Part shown: positions 8,749 through 17,294 of the stretch, piece after piece
How positions within the stretch are numbered: the stretch's first letter is position 1
How the letters are laid out: each line of letters opens with the position of its first letter
Assembly: GCF_025630775.1 (NCBI RefSeq)
Contig: NZ_JAOSZE010000021.1
Span: 62,001-126,000 of the forward strand
From: Actinoplanes sp. KI2
GTDB taxonomy: Bacteria > Actinomycetota > Actinomycetes > Mycobacteriales > Micromonosporaceae
Direction: 5' to 3'
DNA length: 64,000 nt
Made by a program: the position numbers and the translations under genes
Notes under the pieces: model-generated
What the model saw: only the letters and a program-made list of their open reading frames with translations
What the model was told of the DNA's origin: nothing
Databases searched by the model: none

Positions 8749-10044
8749 CTAGACGCTCTCGCGCTCGTTCTCGCCCTGCCCCGTGCTCGGCGCGGCACGC
8801 TGGGTGGCGAGAACGGCCGCCGGGACCGGGCGGGGCTCGAGCCGCGCGGTGAGCCGCCGGCCGAGCCGCTGCCCCGGCCGTTCCACCATCCGGTACGCGA
8901 GCCAGGCGACCACCAGGGCCACGACGAGGTATCCGACGCCGACCGCGGCCCGGAACGCCATCCCGTGCGTCCCGATATCCGGGACGACGTGCGGCAGCGC
9001 GAGCAGCACGATCACATGCAGCAGGTACAGGGAGTAGCTGATCCGGCCGAGCCAGGTGAACGCGGATGGCACAGTTCGGTTTCGCATGGCGTACGCGAAC
9101 AGGAAGGTGACCGCGACCCCGCCGACGTTGGCCGACCAGAGCTGCAAGGCCGCGCCGGTGCCCAGGTGTGTCCAATGCGCACCGACCGCGCTCAGCGCGA
9201 CGACCGTCAGCGCCGCGGCCGCCTCGCCGCGGCCGATCTGCCCGTGCTGCCAGCGGTAGACGACGGTCCCGGCGAACATGACGGCCAGCAGCAGCAGGCC
9301 CTGCCAGGAGGCGATCACGGTGCTCTCCCTGGCCGGGTGGGCGTTCACCGCGGGCAGCAGGACCAGCGCGATGCCGGCGACACCGGCCGCGGGCACGAGC
9401 CGATCCCTCAGGTACGCCAGGACGCTGAGCCCGACCAGCACCGCGAGCAGTGCGGCGGTGGTCCGGCGGGCGCCGAGGGTCGCGCCCAGCAGGTCGTCCG
9501 GCAGCCTCGCGCCGGCGAGCAGGGCGGTCAGCCCGAGGCCGGCCGCCCACCAGGCGCTGTGCCGGTGCAGCCGCCACACGAACAGCCCGGAGACGACCAG
9601 ATAGAACGTCATCTCGTACGACAGGGTCCAGAACACCCGGACCGCGCCGCGGACGCCGACCAGGTCGGACATCATCGTCAGGTGCGCCAGCACCACGGTG
9701 GCCGGCTGGTGGCGCAGGCTGGAGATCCAGGCCAGCCAACCGGCCCAGCTCAGCAGCAGCACGAGCGCGATCGCGGCCAGGTAGGCCGGGTAGATGCGGC
9801 AGAGCCGGCCGATCCAGAACCGGCGCAGGCTGCCGTGCCGTTCCAGCGACATCGGGATGACGTAGCCGCTCACCAGGAAGAACAGCAGCACCCCGTACTT
9901 GCCGAGGTCGAAGTGCCGGTAGACGGCCAGGTGCCGCTCGCTGCCGAGGACCACCGGGCTCAGATGGAAGATCACCACGACCAGGGCGGCATAGCCGCGC
10001 AGGGCATCGAGCCACGCCAGGCGTACGGGAGAGCGGCTGGTCAC
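8749..10044 (-). CDS. Acyltransferase 3 family membrane protein
   Basis: This 431-residue protein belongs to the acyltransferase 3 (OafA/NolL-like) membrane family, which transfers acyl groups to sugars or lipids of the envelope. The diagnostic N-terminus reads RLAWLDALRGYAALVVVIFH, with the conserved Arg and the catalytic-type His at its end, followed by FFLVSGYVIPMSL. About ten hydrophobic segments follow. The GTG at 10044 is the only sensible start in front of this motif, although its ribosome binding site is weak. The gene is inserted between mpa and dop inside the Pup-proteasome cluster, and its end lies within 6 bases of a possible dop start. Its substrate is unknown; a link to proteasome function is only suggested by position. 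Confidence 0.9.
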   Translation of the reverse strand: MTSRSPVRLAWLDALRGYAALVVVIFHLSPVVLGSERHLAVYRHFDLGKYGVLLFFLVSGYVIPMSLERHGSLRRFWIGRLCRIYPAYLAAIALVLLLSWAGWLAWISSLRHQPATVVLAHLTMMSDLVGVRGAVRVFWTLSYEMTFYLVVSGLFVWRLHRHSAWWAAGLGLTALLAGARLPDDLLGATLGARRTTAALLAVLVGLSVLAYLRDRLVPAAGVAGIALVLLPAVNAHPARESTVIASWQGLLLLAVMFAGTVVYRWQHGQIGRGEAAAALTVVALSAVGAHWTHLGTGAALQLWSANVGGVAVTFLFAYAMRNRTVPSAFTWLGRISYSLYLLHVIVLLALPHVVPDIGTHGMAFRAAVGVGYLVVALVVAWLAYRMVERPGQRLGRRLTARLEPRPVPAAVLATQRAAPSTGQGENERESV

Positions 10045-10059
10045 GCCAGGTGCAACGAG

Positions 10060-10092
10060 AACGCGGGCGGAGGGTGACCCCCCGCCCGCGTT
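10060..10092 (-). terminator. Hairpin after mpa
   Basis: A perfect 11-bp inverted repeat (AACGCGGGCGG at 10060-10070 with its complement at 10082-10092) encloses an 11-base loop that has its own GGG/CCC pairing. It sits 15 bases past the mpa stop codon. There is no good T-run, so it is a GC-rich actinobacterial terminator or an attenuator before the acyltransferase gene. Confidence 0.65.
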
Positions 10093-10106
10093 TGCGATCG
10101 ATCTTT

Positions 10107-11888
10107 TTACAGGTACTGACCGGTGTTGGTCGCCGTCTCGATGGAGCGGCCGGCCTCCGCGCCCTTGCCGCCGGAGACGAGCGTACGGATGTAGACGATC
10201 CGCTCGCCCTTCTTGCCGGAGATGCGGGCCCAGTCGTCGGGGTTGGTCGTGTTCGGCAGGTCCTCGTTCTCCCGGAACTCGTCGACGCACGAGTCCAGCA
10301 GGTGCTGCAGGCGCAGCCCCTTGCGGCCGGAGGTGAGGAACTCCTTGATCGCCATCTTCTTGCCACGGTCCACGATGTTCTGGATCATCGCGCCGGAGTT
10401 GAAGTCCTTGAAGTACAGGACCTCCTTGTCACCGTTGGCGTAGGTGACCTCCAGGAAGCGGTTCTCCTCGGACTCGGTGTACATCCGCAGGACGACCGCC
10501 TCGATCATCGCGGCGACCGTGACGTCGGCGTTGCCGCCGTGCTCGGCGAGGTCGTCCTCGCTGAGCGGCAGGCCGGCCAGGATGTACTTGGCGAAGATGT
10601 CCTTCGCCGCCTCGGCGTCCGGGCGCTCGATCTTGATCTTCACGTCGAGCCGGCCGGGGCGCAGGATCGCCGGGTCGATCATGTCTTCCCGGTTCGAGGC
10701 GCCGATCACGATCACGTTCTCCAGGCCCTCAACGCCGTCGATCTCGCTGAGCAGCTGGGGGACGATCGTGTTCTCCACGTCGCTGGAGACGCCCGAGCCG
10801 CGGGTCCGGAAGATCGAGTCCATCTCGTCGAAGAACACGATCACCGGGGTGCCCTCGCCGGCCTTCTCCCGGGCCCGCTGGAAGACCAGGCGGATGTGCC
10901 GCTCGGTCTCACCGACGTACTTGTTCAGCAGTTCCGGGCCCTTGATGTTGAGGAAGTAGCTGGTGTGCTTCTCCTCGCCGCGGCGCTCGGCGATCTTCTT
11001 GGCCAGGGAGTTGGCCACCGCCTTGGCGATCAGGGTCTTGCCGCAGCCGGGCGGGCCGTAGAGCAGGATGCCCTTGGGCGGGCGCAGCTGGTGCTCCCGG
11101 AACAGGTCGGCGTGCAGGAAGGGCAGCTCCACCGCGTCGCGGATCTGCTCGATCTGGCTGTGCAGGCCGCCGATGTCGGTGTAGTCGACGTCGGGAACCT
11201 CCTCCAGGACGAGCTCCTCGACCTCGCTCTTCGGGATCCGCTCGTACGCGTACGCCGAGCGCGGCTCGATCATCAGCGAGTCGCCCGCCCGCAGCCGCGA
11301 GATGTCCAGCGAGTCGGCCAGGAAGACGATCCGCTCCTCGTCGGCGTGCGAGACGACCAGGGCGCGGTCGCCGACCTCGCCGTGCGGGCCGGCCAGCACC
11401 TCCTTGAGGAGCACGACCTCGCCGCTGCGCTCGAACCCGAACGCGTCGACCACGTTGAGCGCGTCGTTGAGCAGGACCTCCTGCCCGCGTTGCAGCTCTT
11501 CCACCTCGAGCGACGGCGAGACCGCCACCCGCAGCTTGCGGCCGCCGGTGAAGACGTCCACGGTGCCGTCCTCGTGTGCGGCCAGGAACACGCCGTAGCC
11601 GCTGGGCGGCTGGGCGAGCCGGTCAATCTCTTCCTTGAGAGTGACGATCTGGGCCCGGGCTTCCTTCAGGGTCGCCACGAGCCGGTCGTTGTTCTCGGTC
11701 ACTCGGGCCAGCTGCGCCTGCGTTGCCGCGAGCCGTTCCTCGAGCTGCCGGACGTGTCGTGGGCTTTCGGTCAACTTCCGCCGAACCAGGGCCAGTTCCT
11801 CCTGGAGGAACGCGACCTGGCTGGAGAGATCGTTGGCCTCTTTCTCCCAACGTGCGGCGCGTGAATCCGCCTCGTCGCTACGTGCCAC
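10107..11888 (-). CDS. mpa: Proteasome-associated AAA ATPase Mpa/ARC
   Basis: This hexameric unfoldase (Mpa in mycobacteria, ARC elsewhere) recognises pupylated proteins and threads them into the 20S core. The 593-residue protein has an N-terminal coiled coil at about 1-92 that captures Pup, tandem OB-fold domains at about 95-230, and one AAA domain with Walker A GPPGCGKT at 278-285 and Walker B FFDEMD ending near 356. The C-terminus is GQYL, the family's proteasome-docking tail with its penultimate Tyr. The GTG at 11888 is supported by GGGGAGGT about 6 bases upstream. It is the first gene of the minus-strand proteasome cluster. Confidence 0.97.
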   Translation of the reverse strand: MARSDEADSRAARWEKEANDLSSQVAFLQEELALVRRKLTESPRHVRQLEERLAATQAQLARVTENNDRLVATLKEARAQIVTLKEEIDRLAQPPSGYGVFLAAHEDGTVDVFTGGRKLRVAVSPSLEVEELQRGQEVLLNDALNVVDAFGFERSGEVVLLKEVLAGPHGEVGDRALVVSHADEERIVFLADSLDISRLRAGDSLMIEPRSAYAYERIPKSEVEELVLEEVPDVDYTDIGGLHSQIEQIRDAVELPFLHADLFREHQLRPPKGILLYGPPGCGKTLIAKAVANSLAKKIAERRGEEKHTSYFLNIKGPELLNKYVGETERHIRLVFQRAREKAGEGTPVIVFFDEMDSIFRTRGSGVSSDVENTIVPQLLSEIDGVEGLENVIVIGASNREDMIDPAILRPGRLDVKIKIERPDAEAAKDIFAKYILAGLPLSEDDLAEHGGNADVTVAAMIEAVVLRMYTESEENRFLEVTYANGDKEVLYFKDFNSGAMIQNIVDRGKKMAIKEFLTSGRKGLRLQHLLDSCVDEFRENEDLPNTTNPDDWARISGKKGERIVYIRTLVSGGKGAEAGRSIETATNTGQYL

Positions 11889-12062
11889 GTCCCACCTCCC
11901 CGGGGGCTCGAACGTCTTGCGATAACACTAGCTGCTGCGGGCCGGATTTCGACCGGTGCAACACCCTCGTCACCGAGTCTTGATCCATTAGGCCGATGGG
12001 CGCAAGTAGGTTGTCGGAGGCATCCGGTACGGTCGGCCGGGGCCAATTCCGGGAGGTTCGTG

Positions 12063-12356
12063 GTGACGATGCAGGCCGACTCCGACCAGTTACGGGTCTG
12101 GGTGGATCAGGACCTCTGCACCGGCGACGGGCTCTGCGTGCAGTACGCGCCCGAGGTCTTCGAGTTCGACATCGACGGCCTCGCGTACGTCAAGGATCAG
12201 GGCGGTGAGCTGCTGCGATCCCCCGGAGAGCGCACGGCGGTGCCGCCTCGTCTGCGGCTCGAGGTGATCGACGCGGCCAACGAGTGCCCCGGGGACTGCA
12301 TCCACGTTCTGCGGGCGTCGGACGAGGTCGCGGTCGCCGGTCCGAACGCCGATTGA
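12063..12356 (+). CDS. Small ferredoxin
   Basis: The 97-residue protein resembles the single-cluster [3Fe-4S]-type ferredoxins that serve actinobacterial cytochromes P450 and other oxidoreductases. Cluster ligands are visible in DLCTGDGLCVQYAPEVFEF and in NECPGDCIHV near the C-terminus. A central insertion (GELLRSPGERTAVPPRLR) makes it longer than the usual 65-70 residues. Three starts are possible: GTG 12060, GTG 12063 and ATG 12069. GGGAGG at 12051-12056 is best spaced for 12063. It is divergent from mpa and has no P450 neighbour in the window, so its partner is unknown. The cluster type is inferred from Cys spacing. Confidence 0.85.
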   Translation: MTMQADSDQLRVWVDQDLCTGDGLCVQYAPEVFEFDIDGLAYVKDQGGELLRSPGERTAVPPRLRLEVIDAANECPGDCIHVLRASDEVAVAGPNAD

Positions 12357-12445
12357 CAACCCCTCTGCCGTACGCGTTTTCCGCGCGCCAGGCAATGCGA
12401 GCCGTCCCAAGTTGGCGGTAAATGTCACAAGGGCGAAACAGGGGT

Positions 12446-13045
12446 TTACAAAGTCGGCCGGCCCACCAAAGAGGCCACCACCCTGGAAAACTCCTCAAGT
12501 CGGGCAATCTGCCCGGGACCGCCGTCGTCCAGGGTCTTGCCGAAGCGCAGCGCGTCGTGCCGCATCGCCGACCGGCCCTCGCCCTCGTCCATGCCGGGCG
12601 GCGGCGCCGCGTCGTCGATCGAGCTCAGCAGCAGGTAGACGTCGATGCTGTCGACCCGGGCCTGGCCGTTGGGGGTGCGGGTGAGCCGGCGCCGGCAGCC
12701 CACCTCGGTGACCGTGGACAGCGGCACCACCCGCAGCGACGAGGTCATCGAGCCGACCGGGCCGTCGCCGGGCGCCACGTCCTCGCCGTGCCACAGCACC
12801 AGGCGGCTGCCGTCGCAGATCACGACCTCCTGCCAGACGCCGTTCACCTCGTTGACGAAGCGCTCCAGGGTGAAGCAGAGCACCGAGGCGCCGCGGAGCA
12901 CGCCGAACAGCGCATCGAGGGCCACCTCGGGGTCGCGCAGGTAGGCCCGGGCGGCGGAGTCGAGGTCCTGGTACGGCGACCAGTCGGGGAACACCGCCGG
13001 CATCTCGTTGCTGCCACCGAACGGCGGAGAACTCATCGTGCCCAC
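12446..13045 (-). CDS. Conserved hypothetical protein (DUF5998-like)
   Basis: This 199-residue soluble protein has no motif I can tie to an activity. It contains hydrophobic strands such as ASVLCFTLERFVNEVNGVWQ and VDSIDVYLLLSSID and reads like a compact alpha/beta domain; it resembles the actinobacterial DUF5998 family from memory. The start is GTG 13045, with GGGAGG 5 bases upstream; ATG 13036 is the alternative. It lies between ferredoxin and trmI and is transcribed in the same direction as trmI and the S2P-type protease gene upstream, so it may be the last gene of that operon. Function unknown. Confidence 0.7.
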   Translation of the reverse strand: MGTMSSPPFGGSNEMPAVFPDWSPYQDLDSAARAYLRDPEVALDALFGVLRGASVLCFTLERFVNEVNGVWQEVVICDGSRLVLWHGEDVAPGDGPVGSMTSSLRVVPLSTVTEVGCRRRLTRTPNGQARVDSIDVYLLLSSIDDAAPPPGMDEGEGRSAMRHDALRFGKTLDDGGPGQIARLEEFSRVVASLVGRPTL

Positions 13046-13162
13046 CCGATCCTCCCGTCCGACTCCCCGCCGCCACCCTTTGACCGGGCTGAAGGCTCTT
13101 CTGACTCAAAGGAAGCTACCCGACCGGACCGGGTCTGGTCACATCGCTCGGCCGGGTAAAGG

Positions 13163-14218
13163 TCATCGATCCGTTTCGCCCGTTTCCGGAGCGTTGACCG
13201 GTTCTGTCGTGGTCGTGTGGACCGGTTCCGAGGCGACCGCTTTGACCGGTTCCGTCGCGGTCGTGTCGACCGGTTCCGAGGCGGCCGCGTTGATCGGTTC
13301 GGGCGCGGCCGCGTTGATCGGTTCGGCCGCGGCCGCCGCCGTCGCTGCCTGGGCGGCTCGCCGCAGCGCGTACGCCTCGGCGCCCTTGCTCGGTTTCCGC
13401 CGCCGCGGCGGCGCCAGGACGCCCGGCGCGAGCTTGCGGGCCGAGACCAGGAACGCGGTGTGCGCGATCATCCGGTGGTCCGGCCGCACCGCGAGGCCCT
13501 CGGCGTGCCAGTCGCGGACCAGCGACTCCCAGGCCCGCGGCTCGGTCCAGCCGCCCCGCTCGCGCAGCGCCTCGACCAGCTCGGACAGCTGCGGGGTGGT
13601 CGCCACGTAGCCGATGAAGACGCCGCCCGGGACGATCGACCGCTCGACCATGTCGAGCGCCTCCCAGGGGGTCAGCATGTCCAGCACGATCCGGTCGAAG
13701 CCGGTCTCCCGGTTGTCCGCGACGTCGCCGACGTGCAGCGTCCAGGCCTTCTGCGGGCCGCCCAGGAACGCCTCCACGTTCTTGCGGGCGATCGCCGCGA
13801 AGTCCTCGCGCAGCTCGTACGAGTGCAGCTCGCCGTGGTCGCCCAGGGCCCGCAGCAGCGAGCAGGTCAGCGCGCCCGAGCCGACGCCGGCCTCCAGCAC
13901 CCGGGCCCCCGGGAAGATGTCACCCATCGCGACGATCTGCGCCGCGTCCTTCGGGTAGATCACCTGGGCGCCGCGCGGCATGGACAGCACGTAGTCGCTC
14001 AGCAGCGGGCGCAGCGCCAGGTACGGGGTGCCGCCGGCCGAGGTCACCACGCTGCCCTCGGGCAGGCCGATCAGCTCGTCGTGCTCCAGGGCGCCCCGGT
14101 GCGTGTGGTACGCCTTGCCGGGCTCCAGCACGATCGTGTGCATCCGGCCCTTGGGGTCGGTGAGCTGGACGCGGTCGCCCGGCTGGAAGGCGCGGTCGGG
14201 GGCGGTCGAACTGGTCAC
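13163..14218 (-). CDS. trmI: tRNA (adenine-58-N1)-methyltransferase TrmI
   Basis: TrmI uses S-adenosylmethionine to methylate A58 in the T loop of tRNAs. The 351-residue protein starts at GTG 14218 with GGAGAG upstream. The N-terminal small domain includes GKAYHTHRGALEHDELIG; the SAM-binding motif is VLEAGVGSGALTCSLL, and the catalytic-region Asp lies in FDRIVLDMLTPWEAL. The order matches mycobacterial Rv2118c. After residue 290 comes an odd 50-residue tail of six 8-residue EP-repeats (EPINAAAP, EPVDTTAT and similar), encoded by a degenerate 24-bp tandem repeat at about 13195-13340 and probably disordered. The neighbours mpa and a RecB-family gene are syntenic with mycobacteria. Confidence 0.95.
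   Translation of the reverse strand: MTSSTAPDRAFQPGDRVQLTDPKGRMHTIVLEPGKAYHTHRGALEHDELIGLPEGSVVTSAGGTPYLALRPLLSDYVLSMPRGAQVIYPKDAAQIVAMGDIFPGARVLEAGVGSGALTCSLLRALGDHGELHSYELREDFAAIARKNVEAFLGGPQKAWTLHVGDVADNRETGFDRIVLDMLTPWEALDMVERSIVPGGVFIGYVATTPQLSELVEALRERGGWTEPRAWESLVRDWHAEGLAVRPDHRMIAHTAFLVSARKLAPGVLAPPRRRKPSKGAEAYALRRAAQAATAAAAAEPINAAAPEPINAAASEPVDTTATEPVKAVASEPVHTTTTEPVNAPETGETDR
13195..13340. repeat. 24-bp tandem repeat in trmI
   Basis: About six degenerate 24-bp units, each containing gaccggttc or gatcggttc on the + strand, encode the EPxxxxxx tail of TrmI. The unit keeps the reading frame, so copy number can vary without disrupting the enzyme domain. Confidence 0.75.
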
Positions 14219-14240
14219 TGAGCTTCTCTCCGGTCGAAAT

Positions 14241-15392
14241 CTACGCTGATCGGTACGGTCGTCCGAGGCGGCGCGGCTCCAGCACCTCGGCGACGTCGCC
14301 GACCCGGAGCACACCCACCACGTCCTCGCCCGCGGTGACCACGTACTGCCCGGCCGGTTGGGCCTGCAGCGCGCGCACCACCTGCTCCCCGGTGAGCCCG
14401 AGCGGCAGCGCGGGCACCGCGTCGCGCGACCGGGACACGGTGTCCACGGCCACCCACGGGCGACGGTCGACCGGGACGCGCTCGGCGGCCACCGGGTCGA
14501 CCAGTGCGGTGAGATTACCGGCCGAGTCGGCGACCGCCAGCACCACGTTCGGCCTCGGGTCCTCCGAGCGGCGGCGCTGCGCCTCGCCGAGCGGGGTGCC
14601 GGCCGGCACGGTCAGCAGCGGGCGGGCCAGCCGGGCCAGGTCGATCATCGGGAAGCGGCGGGTCATCCGGGCCAGCCGGATCGACTGCCCGGCGCCCTGC
14701 CACAGGGTGAACACCACCAGCACCACGAACAGCAGCCCGAACAGGGTGAGCGTCTGCAGCCGGTACAGCCACAGCGCGACGACCATGCAGGCGACCGCGA
14801 GGATCCGGCCGGCCCAGGCGGCCGCCTCGGTGGCCAGGTTCCGGTTCTTGGTCAGCGCCCAGATCCCGGCCCGCAGCGCCCGGCCGCCGTCCAGCGGCAG
14901 CCCCGGCAGCACGTTGAAGACCGCGACCAGCACGTTGCTGGCGGCCAGCTGGAAGGCGATCTGCCCGGCCGGGGTCCGGTCGGGCAGCGCCACGGCCGCG
15001 GCGGTGGCCACCCCGCCGAGCACCAGCGACACGGCCGGGCCGGCCAGGCTGACCAGCGCGTCCACCCGCGGGGTGGGTGCGTCGCGGTCCATCTCGGTCC
15101 AGCCGCCGAGCAGTTCCAGGGTGATGCCGCGTACGCCGATGCCGAACCTGCGGGCGGTCAGCGCGTGGCCGAGCTCGTGCAGCAGCACCGAGCCGAGCAG
15201 GCAGGCCACGAAGCAGATGCCGAGCAGGTAGCCCCACGGCTCGGGGAGACGCAGCTCGGCCCGGACGTAGTTGCCGTAGACCGCCGTGACCAGCGCCGCG
15301 AGCGCCAGCATCGACCCGTTCACATAGATCGGGATGTCCAGCACGTGCCCCACCGGCCGTCCCGGCCGGCCGGGACCTCGGGGCCGCGGCAT
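14241..15392 (-). CDS. Site-2 protease family zinc metalloprotease with CBS domains
   Basis: This polytopic membrane protein (383 residues from ATG 15392) is an M50 intramembrane protease. The zinc-binding HELGHALTARRFGI motif lies in the second or third hydrophobic segment, and the distal metal ligand is in NVLPGLPLDGGRALRAG. About six membrane spans fill the first 230 residues. The C-terminal third (ALVDPVAAERVPVDRRPWVA onward) looks like a CBS pair that may sense nucleotides. ATG 15392 has GGAG 6 bases upstream; GTG 15443 would add 17 residues. The gene is upstream of trmI with a 22-base gap. Substrates of such Rip-type proteases are often anti-sigma factors, but none is adjacent. Confidence 0.92.
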   Translation of the reverse strand: MPRPRGPGRPGRPVGHVLDIPIYVNGSMLALAALVTAVYGNYVRAELRLPEPWGYLLGICFVACLLGSVLLHELGHALTARRFGIGVRGITLELLGGWTEMDRDAPTPRVDALVSLAGPAVSLVLGGVATAAAVALPDRTPAGQIAFQLAASNVLVAVFNVLPGLPLDGGRALRAGIWALTKNRNLATEAAAWAGRILAVACMVVALWLYRLQTLTLFGLLFVVLVVFTLWQGAGQSIRLARMTRRFPMIDLARLARPLLTVPAGTPLGEAQRRRSEDPRPNVVLAVADSAGNLTALVDPVAAERVPVDRRPWVAVDTVSRSRDAVPALPLGLTGEQVVRALQAQPAGQYVVTAGEDVVGVLRVGDVAEVLEPRRLGRPYRSA

Positions 15393-15479
15393 GCTCTGCT
15401 CCACGCCGACGATGCTACGGACCCGCCGCCGCGGGGTCGCCACGCCGTTTCGTCATACCCCTGCCCTAGCCTTTCTGGC

Positions 15480-16583
15480 ATGACGGCACAGACGGTCTCC
15501 CCGCTGCCCACCACCGGCCCCTCGCTGTCGCCGTCGCGGGCGGCCGACTTCAAGACCTGCCCGTTGCTGTTCCGCTTCCGCACCATCGACAAGTTGCCCG
15601 AGCAGCCGTCCGCCGACCAGGTCCGCGGCACCCTGGTGCACGCGGTGCTGGAGCGCCTGTTCGACCTGCCCGCCGCCGAGCGCACACCGGCGGCCGCGGC
15701 CGCGCTGGTCGAGCCGTCCTGGGCCGCCCTGCTGGCGGCCGAGCCCGAGCTGGCCGGCATTTTCGCCGCCGCCACCGCCCCGCCGCCGCGCCGCGACCCC
15801 GCCGCCCTGCTCGCCGAGGCCGACGCCACCGGCCAGGTCCCCGGTCACGACCCCGCCGCGCTGCTCGCCGAGGCCGACCCCACCGGTCACGACCCCGCCG
15901 CGCTGCTCGCCGAGGCCGACCCCACCGGTCACGACCCCGCCACGTTGCTCGCCGAGGCCGACCCCACCGGCCAGGCGGCGCTGATCGAGGTGCCTGCGCC
16001 CGGCGAGACGGCCCGGCTGGCGGCGTTCCTGGGCAGCGCCACCGCCCTGCTCGACGGCTATTTCGCGGTGGAGGACCCGCGGCGCCTCGAGCCCGCCGAG
16101 CGCGAGGCGCTGGTCTCCACGACGGTCGACGACACCCTGCTGATCCGCGGCTACATCGACCGGCTCGACGTCTCCCCCGACGGCGACCTGCGCGTGGTCG
16201 ACTACAAGACCGGCGGCGCGCCGCGCGAGGCGTTCGAGGGCCGGGCGCTGTTCCAGCTGAAGTTCTACGCGCTCGTCCTGTGGCGCACCCGGGGCGTGGT
16301 CCCCCGCGTGCTCCGCCTGCTCTACCTGAAGGACGCCGAGGTCTGCGACTACAGCCCCGACGCCGACGAGCTGGAACGCTTCGAGCGCACCCTGATCGCC
16401 CTCTCCGAGGCCATCGAGCGGGCGAAACGCGAGCAGGACTTCCGCCCCCGCCCCAGCCGGCTGTGCGGTTGGTGCAGCCACCAGGCGCACTGCCCGGAGT
16501 TCGGCGGCACACCCCCGCCCTTCCCGGCCGACGAGCCGGTCAGCATCGACCTCACCCCGGCCGACGACGACCGCCTGGGGTGA
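15480..16583 (+). CDS. RecB-family PD-(D/E)XK nuclease
   Basis: The 367-residue protein is a Cas4/RecB-type exonuclease-like protein, corresponding to mycobacterial Rv2119. It has LSPSRAADFKTCPLLFRFR at the start (first Cys of a possible Fe-S cluster), the active-site core RVVDYKTGGAP (D-x-K) near residue 240, and a C-terminal Cys group in PSRLCGWCSHQAHCPEF, giving the four-Cys Fe-S arrangement. It has a disruption-free insertion of a 14-residue repeat (GHDPAALLAEADPT, about four copies, residues 105-165) between helices of the N-terminal part. It is divergent from the S2P-type protease gene, with starts only about 90 bases apart. Confidence 0.9.
   Translation: MTAQTVSPLPTTGPSLSPSRAADFKTCPLLFRFRTIDKLPEQPSADQVRGTLVHAVLERLFDLPAAERTPAAAAALVEPSWAALLAAEPELAGIFAAATAPPPRRDPAALLAEADATGQVPGHDPAALLAEADPTGHDPAALLAEADPTGHDPATLLAEADPTGQAALIEVPAPGETARLAAFLGSATALLDGYFAVEDPRRLEPAEREALVSTTVDDTLLIRGYIDRLDVSPDGDLRVVDYKTGGAPREAFEGRALFQLKFYALVLWRTRGVVPRVLRLLYLKDAEVCDYSPDADELERFERTLIALSEAIERAKREQDFRPRPSRLCGWCSHQAHCPEFGGTPPPFPADEPVSIDLTPADDDRLG
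15793..15974. repeat. 42-bp in-frame tandem repeat in the RecB-family gene
   Basis: Three near-identical 42-bp units start at 15843, 15885 and 15927 (ggtcacgaccccgcc...), with a degenerate unit before them at about 15793. Each encodes 14 residues. The near-identity points to recent slippage or unequal exchange. Confidence 0.9.
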
Positions 16584-17294
16584 TGCCTCCGAGGAGCCGC
16601 TCACAAACCAACGCCCCGCCACGCCCGACGGCCTCCCGCGGGCCCGCCACGCCCGACGCCCAACGGCCGCCCGCGGACCGGCAGGGCGCCGCCGCCACGC
16701 CGAGGGGCCCGCACAGGCCCGCAGCGTGGCAGGCCGGACGGACCGTCCACACGGCAACGCCCGCCATGCCTCACGCCCCACGGCCGCCCGCGGACCCGCA
16801 GGGCGCGCCCACCACGCCGAGGGGCCGCGTACCGGCCCGCAGCGCGCCAGGCTGGACCGTCCACACGGCAACGCCCACTACGCTCGGTGGGCCGGCGTGG
16901 ACATCGCGCTGCCGCCCCGACGAGCCGGTCACAGGCCAGCCGCCGCACGCCGGGCAACGTCACGCCACTCGGGCGGGGACGGGCCGGGTGCTCCCCCGGC
17001 GGCGGGCACGCCGAAAGCCCGGTCGGGTGCACCGGGCTCTCGGCAGGGGTGACGTCAGCGACGCCGGGGGTTGGGCGTCGGCCCGCGGCTCCGGGGCCAG
17101 TTCGCCCGGCTGAGGCGGGCGCACGCGTGGCCGGGGAGGCGCCGGCACGCTCGCGAAGCATGGGATTCGAGGCTGTGGTGGGTGGCCGGGAGCATCGGGA
17201 GCTCTCCTTCCAGGTTGTGCGGGACAGGCCCGGCGACAAAGGCCGGAAACAGCAGGCCAGGCGGGAAGGGCCGGGCAGGAAGGGCCGGGCGGGG
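16584..17294. other. Repeat-bearing intergenic region of 711 bases
   Basis: I see no credible gene between the RecB-family gene and the DUF4097 gene, although frames are open on both strands because of the very high GC. The left half holds an imperfect tandem duplication (annotated separately). A TGACGTCA palindrome sits at 17050-17057. The two flanking genes are convergent, so terminators are expected, but no clean hairpin with a T-run was found. Confidence 0.5.
16663..16890. repeat. 117-bp imperfect tandem duplication
   Basis: The segment starting acggccgcccgcggacc at 16663 recurs at 16780, and both copies continue through a shared block ending gaccgtccacacggcaacgcc. Divergence between copies is moderate, so this is older than the 42-bp array next door. 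Confidence 0.75.
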
